Positions 1 through 9,059 of a DNA stretch of 64,000 nucleotides are shown in pieces. Where the stretch lies: positions 992,001 through 1,056,000 of the forward strand of contig NZ_CXWE01000001.1 of assembly GCF_001404515.1 (NCBI RefSeq), read 5' to 3'. The translations under genes were made by a program, and so were the position numbers. The notes under the pieces are model-generated. The model ran no database searches. It was not told the DNA's origin and worked only from the letters and a program-made list of their open reading frames with translations. Numbering within the stretch: position 1 is the stretch's first letter; each line of letters starts with the position of its first letter. The stretch comes from Roseibium album. Lineage in GTDB: Bacteria; Pseudomonadota; Alphaproteobacteria; Rhizobiales; Stappiaceae.

Positions 1-915
1 CGCCAGGAAGCCGATGTCACAACGGCAAAGCAGCAAATTGTTGAAATCGAGGGCGAGATTGCGCTCGCTCAAAGCGAGCTTGCCGTTGCAAATGCTGAAG
101 TCGAGCAAGCGGAAGCCTCGCTCAAGCAGGCCCAGGACGAACTTGATACGAAACAGGAACTGTTCCAGCGGAATGCGAATGTGGTCAGCGAGCGGGATAT
201 CGAAAAGCTTCAGACCACGGTAGATGCACGTCAAGGTGCCCTGGCTGCGGCACAGGCCAACAAGGATCTGGTGGAAACGAAGATCAATGTGGCCTTGCCC
301 GCAACTCTGGAGAGTGCGCGAGCACGAGAACAGGAAGCGGAAGTCGAGCTGTCCAAGATGACCGTTTATGCCGGTGTTGACGGAACCGTCAGTCAGTTCG
401 TCCTGCGCCCCGGGGATATCGTGAACCCGCTGATGCGGCCGGCTGGCGTCCTGATTCCGGCAGACTCCCAGCAGGAGCGCATCGTCGCCGGTTTCAGCCA
501 GATCGAAGCCCAGGTCATGAAGACCGGCATGGTCGCGGAAGCCTTTTGCCCTTCAGTCCCTTTTACGATCATACCCCTGGTCGTAACGGATGTGCAGAAC
601 GCAATCGCCTCCGGGCAGGTGACCGCAGGTAGTCAGCTTTTCGATGCGTCACAGACTTCAGGCAAGCAGGGCACTGTCACGGCGATCCTCGAACCGCTCT
701 ACGAGGGCGGGCTGGACAAGTTGCCTCCCGGTGCGAGCTGTTCGGTAAACGCCTATACAAGCAATCATGAGAAGTTGTCGTCGGACGAGAACCTGGGCAC
801 GGGTGAGTTTGTCTTCCTGCATGTTGTCGACACCGTCGGCATTGTCCATGCGATCATGATCCGTGGCCAGGCACTGAGATACCCGATTACCGCGTTGGTG
901 CTCACCGGTCACTGA
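1..915 (+). CDS. HlyD-family membrane fusion protein, N-terminus cut by window edge
   Basis: The reading frame is open from base 1, so the start lies outside the window; 304 residues are visible. Residues 1-110 are an Ala/Glu/Gln-rich alpha-helical hairpin typical of periplasmic adaptor proteins. A beta-barrel/lipoyl half follows (MTVYAGVDGTVSQFVLRPGD), and a hydrophobic C-terminus ends in ALRYPITALVLTGH. The family links inner-membrane pumps to outer-membrane channels; this C-terminus resembles stand-alone inner-membrane HlyD proteins of the YibH/YiaV kind. No partner pump is visible because the upstream side is missing. Family assignment is solid, substrate unknown. Confidence 0.85.
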   Translation, partial: RQEADVTTAKQQIVEIEGEIALAQSELAVANAEVEQAEASLKQAQDELDTKQELFQRNANVVSERDIEKLQTTVDARQGALAAAQANKDLVETKINVALPATLESARAREQEAEVELSKMTVYAGVDGTVSQFVLRPGDIVNPLMRPAGVLIPADSQQERIVAGFSQIEAQVMKTGMVAEAFCPSVPFTIIPLVVTDVQNAIASGQVTAGSQLFDASQTSGKQGTVTAILEPLYEGGLDKLPPGASCSVNAYTSNHEKLSSDENLGTGEFVFLHVVDTVGIVHAIMIRGQALRYPITALVLTGH

Positions 916-1010
916 GCACAATCGAAGCAGCGCGGATGGCTTCTGTCATTCGCGTGATTTTTGGCGTTTCTTCAGGGTTGGTGCCGAAACGAGTAAGTGT
1001 GAAGCAGTTT

Positions 1011-1370
1011 TTACTGATCGCACCAGAACAGGTCATTTTCGACAGCGTTCGTTTTAAAGACAATATAGGTAAAGGGATAATCGAAAGGGTTCTCCGTCCT
1101 GTGAACTTCCAATGGTTCACAGGTCAGTGTTTGCCCCGGTTCCAGGTCTATCCGGTTGTCATCGATCCAGAAAACGCCTTTCCCGGATATGACATGAAAC
1201 ACTTCGGTGCAGGACTTGTGGAAATGATCATTCACCTGTGTGTGGGGTGGTATTTCAACCAGCTGCACAAGCCCGCCTTCCAGGTTAACCTCCTTGTCCC
1301 GAAGGAGTATTTTCTTCCTGTAGCCTGAACCATTGGTCCAGGCGACCTCTTCGTTTCTCACGAGCCTCAT
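1011..1370 (-). CDS. small cupin-domain protein
   Basis: A single-domain cupin of 119 aa. The first cupin motif is visible as PPHTQVNDHFHKSCTEVFHV, with two His and a Glu for metal binding, followed by a G-x-G turn. The second motif, with a His in EPLEVHRTENP, is weaker. The frame could start at 1475, but ATG at 1370 has GGGAGG five bases upstream and the extra N-terminal residues look non-homologous, so 1370 is preferred. Function is unknown; cupins of this size act as isomerases, dioxygenases or sugar-binding proteins. It stands alone between two convergent or unrelated genes. Confidence 0.75.
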   Translation of the reverse strand: MRLVRNEEVAWTNGSGYRKKILLRDKEVNLEGGLVQLVEIPPHTQVNDHFHKSCTEVFHVISGKGVFWIDDNRIDLEPGQTLTCEPLEVHRTENPFDYPFTYIVFKTNAVENDLFWCDQ

Positions 1371-1560
1371 CCGTCCCTCCCGACTGCTGACCGGAACGTA
1401 AAATGCTCGTTCCGGTAGCGCTGCCACACAAGGTGGCGTTGCAATAGTCCGGAGTGTTTCAGAAGAAAACGCCAAAATCTGGCCGTCGCCTCTGTCAGCC
1501 CTCGATAATTTTCAACGCAGGATCGTGACTGCCGGTCACGGTCCTGCGTTTTGGTGCTTG

Positions 1561-1950
1561 TTAGTCGGCGTAACTGACGATTTCGAATTCGATGCCGTCG
1601 TCATCATCGAAGTAAAAGCGGCGACCGGGTTCGTAGTCCTGATGATTGTGGGTCTTGTAACCGCCGGCCTTGATGCGCTCTTCGGTGGCATCAAGGTCAT
1701 CGACGACGACCGCAATATGGTTGAGGCCGCCATGATGGCTATAGCTCGTGCCGTTGACCGGTGTCGTGTTGTGAGACGGGCTGTACGCGGCTATGTAACT
1801 TGTCTCGTTGCCGATGTGATAGGTCGTCCCACCGTTGAGCGCCGCGCCTTTCCAGCGCACTTTCCAGCCGAACCAGTCTTCCAGGCGTTTTGCCATTGCT
1901 TCCGGATCGCGAACGGTCACATTTACATGTTCCAGAAACGGGGTGCTCAT
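1561..1950 (-). CDS. VOC (glyoxalase/bleomycin-resistance fold) family protein, probable SoxR target
   Basis: A 129-aa vicinal-oxygen-chelate protein: beta-alpha-beta-beta-beta repeats starting FLEHVNVTVRDPE and again GGLNHIAVVVDDLD. Metal-ligand candidates are His8, a His in LNHIAV, and the Glu in GIEFEIVSY. Family members are lyases, isomerases, dioxygenases or resistance proteins, so the reaction cannot be named. The start has AAGGA upstream. It is transcribed divergently from soxR. On its strand TTGACC and TATGTC are 19 bases apart with the sox box between them, the stretched spacing typical of MerR/SoxR-activated promoters. It is therefore likely a redox-stress gene. Confidence 0.85.
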   Translation of the reverse strand: MSTPFLEHVNVTVRDPEAMAKRLEDWFGWKVRWKGAALNGGTTYHIGNETSYIAAYSPSHNTTPVNGTSYSHHGGLNHIAVVVDDLDATEERIKAGGYKTHNHQDYEPGRRFYFDDDDGIEFEIVSYAD

Positions 1951-1998
1951 CGCAGTGTCCTTTCAAGGTTTCAATCCTTCTGGACACCTGACATAATT

Positions 1999-2016
1999 CC
2001 TCAAGTAAACTTGAGG
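1999..2016. promoter_or_regulatory. SoxR operator (sox box)
   Basis: CCTCAAGTAAACTTGAGG is a palindrome with two perfect 8-base arms and an AA centre. It closely matches the known SoxR-binding sequence. It lies between the VOC gene and soxR, inside a 19-base -35/-10 spacer for the VOC direction. Confidence 0.92.
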
Positions 2017-2051
2017 TCAAGAGCAAAAATGAGAATATTTTGAACAGGGTT

Positions 2052-2516
2052 ATGAAAGGTAGTGACCTCCTCTCGATCGGAGAGTTGTCGGAAAGGACAG
2101 GGCTGTCCGTATCAGCGATCCGCTTCTACGAGGAAAAGGGTCTGGTTCATCCCGTCCGAAACAGCGGTGGGCAAAGGCGCTTCCTCAGGGCCGACATCCG
2201 GCGTTTGTCCTTTGTGCTTGTGGCTCAGGAATTCGGCTTCACGATTTCGGAAATATCACGGCAGCTGGCCGGACTTCCGGAAGGAAGGGCTCCGAACAAG
2301 GCGGACTGGACCCGGATCAGCAGAGAGTTTCGGAAACATCTCGATGAACGCATCGAACGGATGACCGCGCTCAGGGACAAGCTGGATGCCTGTATAGGCT
2401 GCGGCTGTCTTTCGATGAAATCCTGCAGGCTCTATAACGCTGGCGACGCCGCATCCCGCCATGGGCGAGGACCGCGCTATCTGCTTGGCGACAAACCGGA
2501 TATTGTTGAAGCCTAG
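2052..2516 (+). CDS. soxR: SoxR, redox-sensing MerR-family activator
   Basis: A 154-aa MerR-family regulator. The N-terminal winged helix reads LSIGELSERTGLSVSAIRFYEEKG, followed by the MerR wing and a dimerisation helix. The C-terminus has CIGCGCLSMKSC, the C-x2-C-x-C-x5-C cluster that binds the [2Fe-2S] sensor in SoxR. A TTG 12 bases upstream is an alternative start; neither has a strong ribosome site, and ATG at 2052 gives the usual SoxR N-terminus. SoxR is activated when redox-cycling compounds oxidise the cluster. The adjacent sox box and divergent VOC gene show local auto- and target regulation. Confidence 0.93.
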   Translation: MKGSDLLSIGELSERTGLSVSAIRFYEEKGLVHPVRNSGGQRRFLRADIRRLSFVLVAQEFGFTISEISRQLAGLPEGRAPNKADWTRISREFRKHLDERIERMTALRDKLDACIGCGCLSMKSCRLYNAGDAASRHGRGPRYLLGDKPDIVEA

Positions 2517-2560
2517 ACGGCTGCAACAGGCGGATTCCGTCACACCACATGAACAGAAAA

Positions 2561-2590
2561 CGCGCCGGTTTTCGGCGCGCCTTCTTTTCT
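2561..2590 (+). terminator. rho-independent terminator after soxR
   Basis: CGCGCCG and CGGCGCG form a 7-bp stem around a GTTTT loop, followed by a T-rich tail (CCTTCTTTTCTT). It sits 45 bases after the soxR stop and also faces the end of the YjhX-like gene. Confidence 0.7.
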
Positions 2591-2609
2591 TGGTCTGGTT
2601 TGAAAAGTG

Positions 2610-2867
2610 TCAACGATTGTCCAGCTGGGACCGGACCCTTCGCAGTCCCAGCGGTGTAATCCTGTAGGGACCACTGTTTCGTGACGCAATCAGGCGTTTG
2701 TATTTGAGTTTACGAAACAGCCGTAGAGAGCAGCCTCCCCAGTACCAGCCATCCCGTGTGATCGTTTCCTGTTTGGTGATGCGGCCTGCCTCGTTCTTTT
2801 CCACGAGAATACAGCCACCTTGTGCGAGCAGGTGCAAGACCCGCTGCTCGGCTTTTGATATGTCCAT
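2610..2867 (-). CDS. YjhX/UPF0386-family protein (toxin-like)
   Basis: An 85-aa protein matching the UPF0386/YjhX family along its whole length: MDISKAEQRVLHLLAQGG at the N-terminus and PYRITPLGLRRVRSQLDNR at the C-terminus, both strongly conserved. The fold is winged-helix-like. The E. coli member YjhX has been proposed as the toxin of the YjhX/YjhQ pair, where YjhQ is a GNAT. No GNAT gene is adjacent here, and many alphaproteobacterial homologues are orphans, so toxin activity is not implied. Confidence 0.85.
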   Translation of the reverse strand: MDISKAEQRVLHLLAQGGCILVEKNEAGRITKQETITRDGWYWGGCSLRLFRKLKYKRLIASRNSGPYRITPLGLRRVRSQLDNR

Positions 2868-3131
2868 CGATGTCTTTGAGAACCTGAATCTGAATGCAAG
2901 AATCCGGTCGCTGCAGCAGATCGCATGCCGCGCCGTGTTGCATGACCCGACTGTCTTCAGTCGGGGATTACCGGGACTCTTGTGATCCGGACATAAATCC
3001 TCTCAAATTCTGTGGGGCGGGTATCATGGAGTTGAAGAACTGACAATACCTGCAGAAACGTGGACTAGCCGAATCGAGGCGGTTCAAGCCAAGGTGTTGC
3101 GGATTGGTTTCACCCGTGGTGATGAGGTCAT

Positions 3132-3386
3132 TCAGCTGCGTTCAGCTGGCCAGTAGCCATTTTCGGGATGTCTTGAAACTGCTATTGCAGTGACATCTTC
3201 TGATCCGCACAATCCGCAGGAAAGAGTTTCGCTCAGGGCGGAAACTTTCTGGTTTTGCGAGAACCGGGCACCGTTCATGTAACGGAAACGGCCACAGTGA
3301 CCACATAAGATCGCAAGCCTGCGGTCGGATTTACCCAGGGCTTCGATAGTGGGATCGTCGGATGGTGCGGTTGAGGCAACGGTCAT
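3132..3386 (-). CDS. small protein with two CxxC pairs (zinc-ribbon-like), unknown
   Basis: About 84 aa, with CGHCGRFRYMNG and LSCGLCGSEDVTAIAV. These give two C-x2-C pairs about 29 residues apart, the spacing of a rubredoxin-like or zinc-ribbon knuckle. Starts at 3458 (GTG) and 3422 are possible, but the upstream part is hydrophobic and unrelated, so the ATG at 3386 is chosen without strong ribosome-site support. No function can be assigned. Confidence 0.5.
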   Translation of the reverse strand: MTVASTAPSDDPTIEALGKSDRRLAILCGHCGRFRYMNGARFSQNQKVSALSETLSCGLCGSEDVTAIAVSRHPENGYWPAERS

Positions 3387-3694
3387 GATAAAAACTTGCA
3401 AACAATAGTGTCCGAAGTTCATCGGACATAAAATAAGGTTCAGTAGGAAAGATAACACAAGGACCGGAAAAGTAAAACAGAGAATATGTAGGTGAACCGA
3501 GATTTATCTCACTGCAGTGTCGGTCGATTGTTCGACGATTTATTCACGGCAATCAGCATCATGGCAATGATATTTGACCGTTTAGAAAAGTTTATTTTGA
3601 CCAACTAGAATAATCTCTCTGGCGCAATCGGCATGATGCAAGGCAGATTTTGTCTCGCATTTCAGCGGAGCCAGCGATAAGAGGGGGTATGGAA

Positions 3695-3991
3695 ATGCTA
3701 TCTGATACCTGGTTTGATCTCTTCGGGATGTCCGGACTCCTAAACCCGTTCGCGCTTGTCATCGGCGGTTATCTGGGATGGCGGGCCGATGGAGCTCAAA
3801 AACTCTGGATTGCCGGGTTTGCCGCAGCGGCACTTTCGCTGATCCTGGAAGCTGCAGTCGGCATGCTGCAATTGCCGCAGCTGATTTCACAGGACGCGGG
3901 TGCCCTGGCGATGTTTCCGTTTCGCTTCGTTGGTGGTGTTCTGGCCGGCAGCCTGGCATTCTGGCTGAACAGGCAACGCAACAAAACCTGA
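3695..3991 (+). CDS. small three-helix membrane protein, unknown
   Basis: 98 aa with three hydrophobic segments (LLNPFALVIGGYLGW, LWIAGFAAAALSLILEA, PFRFVGGVLAGSLAFWL). GAGGGGG seven bases before ATG 3695 decides this start over 3650 and 3689. Orphan gene between unrelated neighbours; no recognised family. Confidence 0.6.
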   Translation: MLSDTWFDLFGMSGLLNPFALVIGGYLGWRADGAQKLWIAGFAAAALSLILEAAVGMLQLPQLISQDAGALAMFPFRFVGGVLAGSLAFWLNRQRNKT

Positions 3992-4011
3992 CTGCCAATC
4001 CATGAGGAAGA

Positions 4012-4263
4012 TCAGTCTTCCAGCCAACTGTTGAAGAGTTCTGCGTTGGGACAGTTCTTCATCGGGTGAGTTGCACCATCCGGGTGATCGGAAAGCCACT
4101 GTTTGCAGGCCTCGGTATTCCGGCAATTGATACAGCGCACGGCTGCCGATCGTATGGCTGCATTCGAGTGAATTCCGGTCGGCATGTTCTTCATGGCACC
4201 GATCGCATCGAGCATTCGACCCATCAGTTCCGCACGCTCATTGAGGCGATCCATCCAGTTCAA
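4012..4263 (-). CDS. DUF6455-family protein
   Basis: 83 aa with the conserved block AAIRSAAVRCINCRNTEACKQWL, including the C-x2-C and later Cys residues, and NCPNAELFN. This matches the small cytoplasmic DUF6455 family common in Rhodobacterales and Rhizobiales. The cysteines suggest a metal or redox site; function unknown. It is convergent with the gene before it and divergent from the FliK-like gene. Confidence 0.75.
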   Translation of the reverse strand: MNWMDRLNERAELMGRMLDAIGAMKNMPTGIHSNAAIRSAAVRCINCRNTEACKQWLSDHPDGATHPMKNCPNAELFNSWLED

Positions 4264-4480
4264 GCTGTTTCTCCTTCTTCAGGACTGACGTTGAAATTGG
4301 CTCCGGTCGGTCGTCAGGGCATTGCTTTGCCGGGCTGCCATCTCCTGTCAGATTCACCTCAAGGATGGGCTGTTGAATTCAAGTTGGCATTGATCAGGGT
4401 CAAGTCTGGGCACAGCTTAAGAAACCGGCCATACTGTAAGTCTATGATTCTGCAGTTCCGCGATTGCGTGAGGCAGTGCG

Positions 4481-7114
4481 ATGGTCGAAACAGTAAGCGC
4501 TCAACCGCTGACGCTGGGTCCCGGAATTGCCGTGGGATCACAGAGGCTTGAGCCTGGTCTTGAATTGAAAGCAAAGGTGGAGACCAATCTGCCGGGTGGT
4601 GTCGTGCGCCTGGTGACTGCCGATGCCAAGATCGACTTGCGGGTCCGGACACCGCTGCCGCCGGGTACGGAAGTGGTTGTTACCGTGACAGGTAGCAGAC
4701 AGAACCCTGCCATTCAGATCACGATTGTTCCCCCTCAAGGTCTTGACGGCAGCGGCGCTCAGGTGAAACCTCAGGCCCAACCTCAACCCGTTCCGCAGCC
4801 TGGTTTTCAGCCGCAGCCTCAAAATCCGTCGCAGCTTCAAGGTCAACTGCCGCAACAGCCCCAGCCGCAACCTCAGATCCAGCCCCAACCCCAGCCCCAG
4901 AAGGTTCCGCAACCCGGAATCGTTGCAGGGCAGCTAAAAAATGAAGCCGCGGGTATCCTTCAAACGCAGCCGAACGTGGCACAGGCTCGAACCGCTCCAG
5001 TTGCTTCAAATTCCACTCAAGCCCCACAAGCCCCACAAGCCCCACAAGTCCCGCAAGCCCCGCAGGCCTCACAGGCGCCACAGGCCAATGCGCAGGCCCC
5101 GCGACCGGCAGGACCTGTATTTCAGGCCACTGCCGAGCAAACCGGGGGGCGGGCCTTGCACTTGCCGACGGGTCAGGCACCGGTCCACTCCGGAACCACG
5201 CAAACAACGCCTGTTCAGCCGGCACAAACGCAAGTCGCTCCTCGCACCGAAGGTTTCAGACCGGGCGGATCTTTCATTCCACCAGGTCTGGCCGGAACTC
5301 CTGCAAAAAGCACTGCACCGCTGCAACCTGCACAGGTCACTGTCAATGCGGGTGGGTCGCCAATTGATCTGCCCGCTGCCGGCAATCTCCCCCGTGTCTC
5401 GGGTTCTGTTCCAGCACCGTTGCCAGGAAATTCTACAGCGCTGCCGCAAACCGGAAACACAGGGCGGGCACCGGCGCCGACCGCGCCGGCAACCTCAACG
5501 GCACCCGCGTCTCCGGCGACACCCATTTCGTCCGGACCTGTTACCGCATCCGCTGTATCGATTTCAGGCCCTTCGAGCCAGGTAATCAAGCCGCTGCTTG
5601 CGCAACCTAAAGTAGGCACTGATACAGTCATAGCCAAAGGGCAAGTAAGCCCTGCCGCTTCACGCGGTCCTGTGCCCCCCACAGCGCCGGTTTCCACAGG
5701 CACGACGACAGCGCAACCTGCTTCTCCAGGAAACACTACACCCGGAAGCGTTACGCAAGGGAGTGTTGCGCAAGGGAGTGTTGCGCAGGGGAGTATTGCG
5801 CTGGGGGGCGGGACGAGTGCGACCGGCACTGTTGCAGGCCAGTCAGCAACTGGCCCCTTGCCATCGTTACCCGGACAATTGCCCGGTCGACTGGCGGCTC
5901 CACCCGGACCATTGACGGCGCAACCCGGCGTGACGACCCAAAGCGCGGCTTCCCCGAACATTGCAGGCCCAACTGTCAGCGGCATTGTTCAGGCGCCTAT
6001 TGGACCGGTTTCCGCTTCCGCAATTACATCCGGGGCGACGGGAGCCAAGCTGCAGGGACAGTTGCAGGCAGGGGAAGGTTTGCGTGTTGCTCAAAGCCAG
6101 CCTTATCAACCCGCCGGTTTGACGAGCAATAGTCGGGAAAGTGCTCCGACAAACGTTGCTGCGTCAAGCACTCAGGCACCGGTTAGGGAAATTGCACGTC
6201 AGTTGATGCAGCCACTCGGCGAGCAACAATCGGGTCTTGGAAATCTGTTCGCACAGGTTGGAAGTCTGATGTCCGCACAGGCAAGCGGGCAGGTATCGAT
6301 GCCTGATCCTGTGGTCAAGGCAATGCAGCAGATCCTCGGATTGAGGCTGAACACTGTACAGAAACCGACGGCTGCCGGCCTTCAACAAGCAGTTCGCCAC
6401 TCGGGGCAGTTCAGGGAGGCAAATCTTGTACTTCCCGGTCAGGGGAGTTCGGCTGGCCAGGGGGATCTCAAGTCCGTTCTGCTCTCCTTCAGATCGATCC
6501 TGCAGCAATTTGGTAGCAAGGGCCAGGTGACCCGGCCTGCCAGCCAGCCCTCTGTACCGACATTGCAAGGCCCACCCCAAGCGCAGGCGCAACAAGCCGC
6601 AAGCGGATTCTGGACAGGTGCGGCTCCGCAGAACCTGCAGTCATTGCTGAAGGAAACCGACGCTGCGCTTGCCCGAATGCGGATGACGCAACTGGTCAAC
6701 TCGGGTCTTGCGGGCGACGAACGGCAAAAGCTGGGTACGCGTCCGATGGATATCGTGCTGGAACTGCCTCTTTCGCTTGGTCAGGAAACCGCCGTTATGC
6801 AAATGCAGGTTGGCAGGGATGGCAGTGGGCAGGAGGAAGGTGATGAGGACGAACAGGCCTGGCGGCTTCGTTTCGCACTCGACCTCACGGCAACAGGCCC
6901 TCTGGAGGCAGCCGTCAGTTTGCGCGGCGGCGGAACGTTTGTCAGCCTTTGGGTGGATCGCAAGGAAACTTTCGACAACCTGAATTCCGTTCGTGAATCA
7001 GTCGAAGCGTCATTTGCCGATGCTGGACTCGATCTGCAGGAGTTTCGGCTCGTCCGGGGCTTGCCGCCCAAAACGGCGGCGAAATACGGCGCGCTGATCG
7101 ATCGGCAATCATAG
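4481..7114 (+). CDS. FliK-like hook-length-control-domain protein with repeat-rich linker
   Basis: 877 aa. Residues 1-85 form a compact beta-rich head (LELKAKVETNLPGGVVRLVTADAKIDLRV). Residues 90-620 are a low-complexity Pro/Gln/Ala/Ser/Thr linker with tandem repeats. The C-terminal 150 residues (RPMDIVLELPLSLGQETAVMQMQV ... LWVDRKETFDNLNSVRESVEASFADAGL) match the Flg_hook domain of FliK. FliK proteins act as secreted rulers that switch the flagellar export gate. The next gene, nine bases away, encodes an FlhB-tail-like protein, FliK's known partner domain. No other flagellar genes are nearby, so it may be an accessory ruler rather than the main FliK. GAGG lies seven bases before the start. 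Confidence 0.8.
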   Translation: MVETVSAQPLTLGPGIAVGSQRLEPGLELKAKVETNLPGGVVRLVTADAKIDLRVRTPLPPGTEVVVTVTGSRQNPAIQITIVPPQGLDGSGAQVKPQAQPQPVPQPGFQPQPQNPSQLQGQLPQQPQPQPQIQPQPQPQKVPQPGIVAGQLKNEAAGILQTQPNVAQARTAPVASNSTQAPQAPQAPQVPQAPQASQAPQANAQAPRPAGPVFQATAEQTGGRALHLPTGQAPVHSGTTQTTPVQPAQTQVAPRTEGFRPGGSFIPPGLAGTPAKSTAPLQPAQVTVNAGGSPIDLPAAGNLPRVSGSVPAPLPGNSTALPQTGNTGRAPAPTAPATSTAPASPATPISSGPVTASAVSISGPSSQVIKPLLAQPKVGTDTVIAKGQVSPAASRGPVPPTAPVSTGTTTAQPASPGNTTPGSVTQGSVAQGSVAQGSIALGGGTSATGTVAGQSATGPLPSLPGQLPGRLAAPPGPLTAQPGVTTQSAASPNIAGPTVSGIVQAPIGPVSASAITSGATGAKLQGQLQAGEGLRVAQSQPYQPAGLTSNSRESAPTNVAASSTQAPVREIARQLMQPLGEQQSGLGNLFAQVGSLMSAQASGQVSMPDPVVKAMQQILGLRLNTVQKPTAAGLQQAVRHSGQFREANLVLPGQGSSAGQGDLKSVLLSFRSILQQFGSKGQVTRPASQPSVPTLQGPPQAQAQQAASGFWTGAAPQNLQSLLKETDAALARMRMTQLVNSGLAGDERQKLGTRPMDIVLELPLSLGQETAVMQMQVGRDGSGQEEGDEDEQAWRLRFALDLTATGPLEAAVSLRGGGTFVSLWVDRKETFDNLNSVRESVEASFADAGLDLQEFRLVRGLPPKTAAKYGALIDRQS
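5018..5085 (+). repeat. 9-base tandem repeat encoding (Q-A-P) units in the FliK-like linker
   Basis: About seven copies of CAAGCCCCA-like units. The first three are nearly identical and the later ones have drifted, giving QAPQAPQAPQVPQAPQASQAPQ. Copy number could vary by slippage in frame. Confidence 0.85.
5744..5803 (+). repeat. 15-base tandem repeat, four units, in the FliK-like linker
   Basis: Four units of the type GGGAGTGTTGCGCAA, encoding (QGSVA)n. The second and third differ by one base, which points to recent duplication. Length is a multiple of three, so expansion stays in frame. Confidence 0.85.
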
Positions 7115-7123
7115 GAAAAGGCA

Positions 7124-7411
7124 ATGAGTTCGAACAAACCGCCGGAAAAGAAGCTGGCCGTCGCGCTTCAATACGAAAACGAAGGCGCACCGGTGGTCAC
7201 GGCTAAAGGGGCTGGTTCGATTGCCGAGCAGATTGAAAGGCTGGCCAAGGAAGCCGGTGTGCCGATTGAACAGAACCCGATGATGGCCGAAGCCCTGTCC
7301 CAGATCGAAATCGATCAGGAAATTCCAATAGAACTTTATCAGGCAGTCGCGGTTCTGATTGGCTTCATCATGCGCACGGGCGAGGCGCAGAACCCCGGTC
7401 CTGACCAATAG
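7124..7411 (+). CDS. stand-alone FlhB C-terminal-domain-like protein
   Basis: 95 aa resembling only the cytoplasmic tail of FlhB/YscU export-gate proteins: KKLAVALQYENEGAPVVTAKG, GVPIEQNPMMAEAL and EEIP-like DQEIPIELYQAVAVLIGFIM. It begins just where the auto-cleavage NPTH site would sit and lacks it and the membrane part. Comparable free FlhB-tail proteins occur after fliK-like genes in other bacteria (for example ylqH in Bacillus). It probably interacts with the FliK-like domain encoded directly upstream, with which it forms an operon (nine-base gap). Confidence 0.8.
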   Translation: MSSNKPPEKKLAVALQYENEGAPVVTAKGAGSIAEQIERLAKEAGVPIEQNPMMAEALSQIEIDQEIPIELYQAVAVLIGFIMRTGEAQNPGPDQ

Positions 7412-7574
7412 GGTCAGCTCTCTGTGCGAAAGAAACAGTTCTTGGCAAGGAAAACCTTGCAGCCCAATCAATTCCCGAATAGGTCAACAGTCTGCAAAGT
7501 AGTTGCGCCTTGGAGTTCGTTTTGACACCGCTCCTTTGCGCGCGAAATCGAACAGAACAGGATTTTTGACGAAG

Positions 7575-9056
7575 ATGACGATTGTCGACGTACGCACACC
7601 CGATCCGAAGAAATTCATCAAGGGAGCGACCGGCGATTGGGAAATCGTGATCGGCATGGAAGTCCATGCCCAGGTGACTTCCGAAGCCAAGCTCTTTTCC
7701 GGCGCCTCGACCGAATTCGGCAAGGACCCGAATAACAACGTCAGTCTCGTCGACGCCGCCATGCCAGGTATGCTGCCGGTGATCAACGAGGAATGCGTCA
7801 GGCAGGCAATCCGAACCGGTCTCGGGCTGAAGGCGGCTATCAATCTGAAATCCGTGTTCGACCGCAAGAACTATTTCTACCCGGATTTGCCGCAGGGTTA
7901 TCAGATTTCGCAGTTCAAACAGCCGATCGTCGGCGAAGGCAAGATCCTGCTCGACATGCCGGACGAACAGGTCGAGATCGGTGTTGAACGCCTCCACCTG
8001 GAACAGGACGCCGGAAAGTCATTGCATGACCAGCATCCGACAATGTCCTTCGTGGATCTGAACCGCTCTGGCGTTGCGCTGATGGAAATCGTGTCCAAGC
8101 CGGACCTTCGTTCGTCTGACGAGGCGAAGGCCTACCTGACGAAGCTGCGCACGATCCTGCGCTACCTGGGAACATGTGACGGCAACATGGACCAGGGCTC
8201 CATGCGCGCGGACGTCAACGTTTCAGTCAGGCGTCCCGGCGGCGAATTCGGCACCCGTTGCGAGATCAAGAACGTCAACTCGATCCGCTTTGTGGGACAG
8301 TCCATCGAATACGAAGCCCGGCGTCAGGTCGCGATTCTGGAGGATGGCGGCGAAATAGATCAGGAAACCCGTCTCTTCGATTCCGTGAAAGGTGAAACCC
8401 GGTCCATGCGCTCGAAGGAAGAAGCGCATGACTACCGCTACTTTCCGGATCCCGACCTGCTGCCGCTCGAATTCAGCCAGGAATTTGTCGATGAACTCTC
8501 TGGCCACCTACCGGAGCTGCCGGACGACAAGAAGGCTCGTTTCATCGGTGACTACGGCCTGACCGCGTATGATGCCGATATCCTGGTTGTCGAAAAGGCA
8601 TCTGCCGACTTCTTTGAGGATGTTGCCAAGGGGCGTGACGCCAAACTGTCTGCAAACTGGGTAATCAACGAACTTTTCGGCCGCTTGAACAAGGAAGGCA
8701 CGGATCTGGCGGACAGCCCGGTTTCCGCGGCTCAACTCGGGTCCATCATCGACCTTATCAAGGCTGGAACGATTTCAGGCAAGATCGCCAAGGATCTGTT
8801 CGAAATTGTCTGGACGGAAGGCGGTGACCCGGCACGGATCGTTGAAGATCGTGGTATGAAACAGGTGACTGACCTGGGCGCGATCGAGGCGATTGTCGAC
8901 GAGATCCTCGCCGCCAATTCGGACAAGGCCGAACAGGCCAAGGAAAAGCCGAACCTTGTCGGCTGGTTCGTCGGTCAGGTGATGAAGGCGTCCAAAGGCA
9001 AGGCCAACCCGCAGGCAGTGAACGATCTTTTGAAACAGAAGATCGGCCTGGAGTGA
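7575..9056 (+). CDS. gatB: Asp/Glu-tRNA amidotransferase subunit B (GatB)
   Basis: 493 aa, normal for GatB. Signature blocks include [38 protein letters not shown] and a C-terminal YqeY-like domain ending [12 protein letters not shown]. GatCAB converts misacylated Glu-tRNA(Gln) and Asp-tRNA(Asn) to the correct amide forms in the cytoplasm. The frame extends to 7503, but the conserved N-terminus fits ATG 7575. gatC and gatA are not adjacent within the window, as often in alphaproteobacteria where gatCA sits apart. Confidence 0.97.
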   Translation: MTIVDVRTPDPKKFIKGATGDWEIVIGMEVHAQVTSEAKLFSGASTEFGKDPNNNVSLVDAAMPGMLPVINEECVRQAIRTGLGLKAAINLKSVFDRKNYFYPDLPQGYQISQFKQPIVGEGKILLDMPDEQVEIGVERLHLEQDAGKSLHDQHPTMSFVDLNRSGVALMEIVSKPDLRSSDEAKAYLTKLRTILRYLGTCDGNMDQGSMRADVNVSVRRPGGEFGTRCEIKNVNSIRFVGQSIEYEARRQVAILEDGGEIDQETRLFDSVKGETRSMRSKEEAHDYRYFPDPDLLPLEFSQEFVDELSGHLPELPDDKKARFIGDYGLTAYDADILVVEKASADFFEDVAKGRDAKLSANWVINELFGRLNKEGTDLADSPVSAAQLGSIIDLIKAGTISGKIAKDLFEIVWTEGGDPARIVEDRGMKQVTDLGAIEAIVDEILAANSDKAEQAKEKPNLVGWFVGQVMKASKGKANPQAVNDLLKQKIGLE

Positions 9057-9059
9057 GTT

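Noticed and set aside
5215..5985. minus-strand frame with Gly/Ala/Pro-rich translation
   Set aside because: Complement of the low-complexity FliK-like linker.
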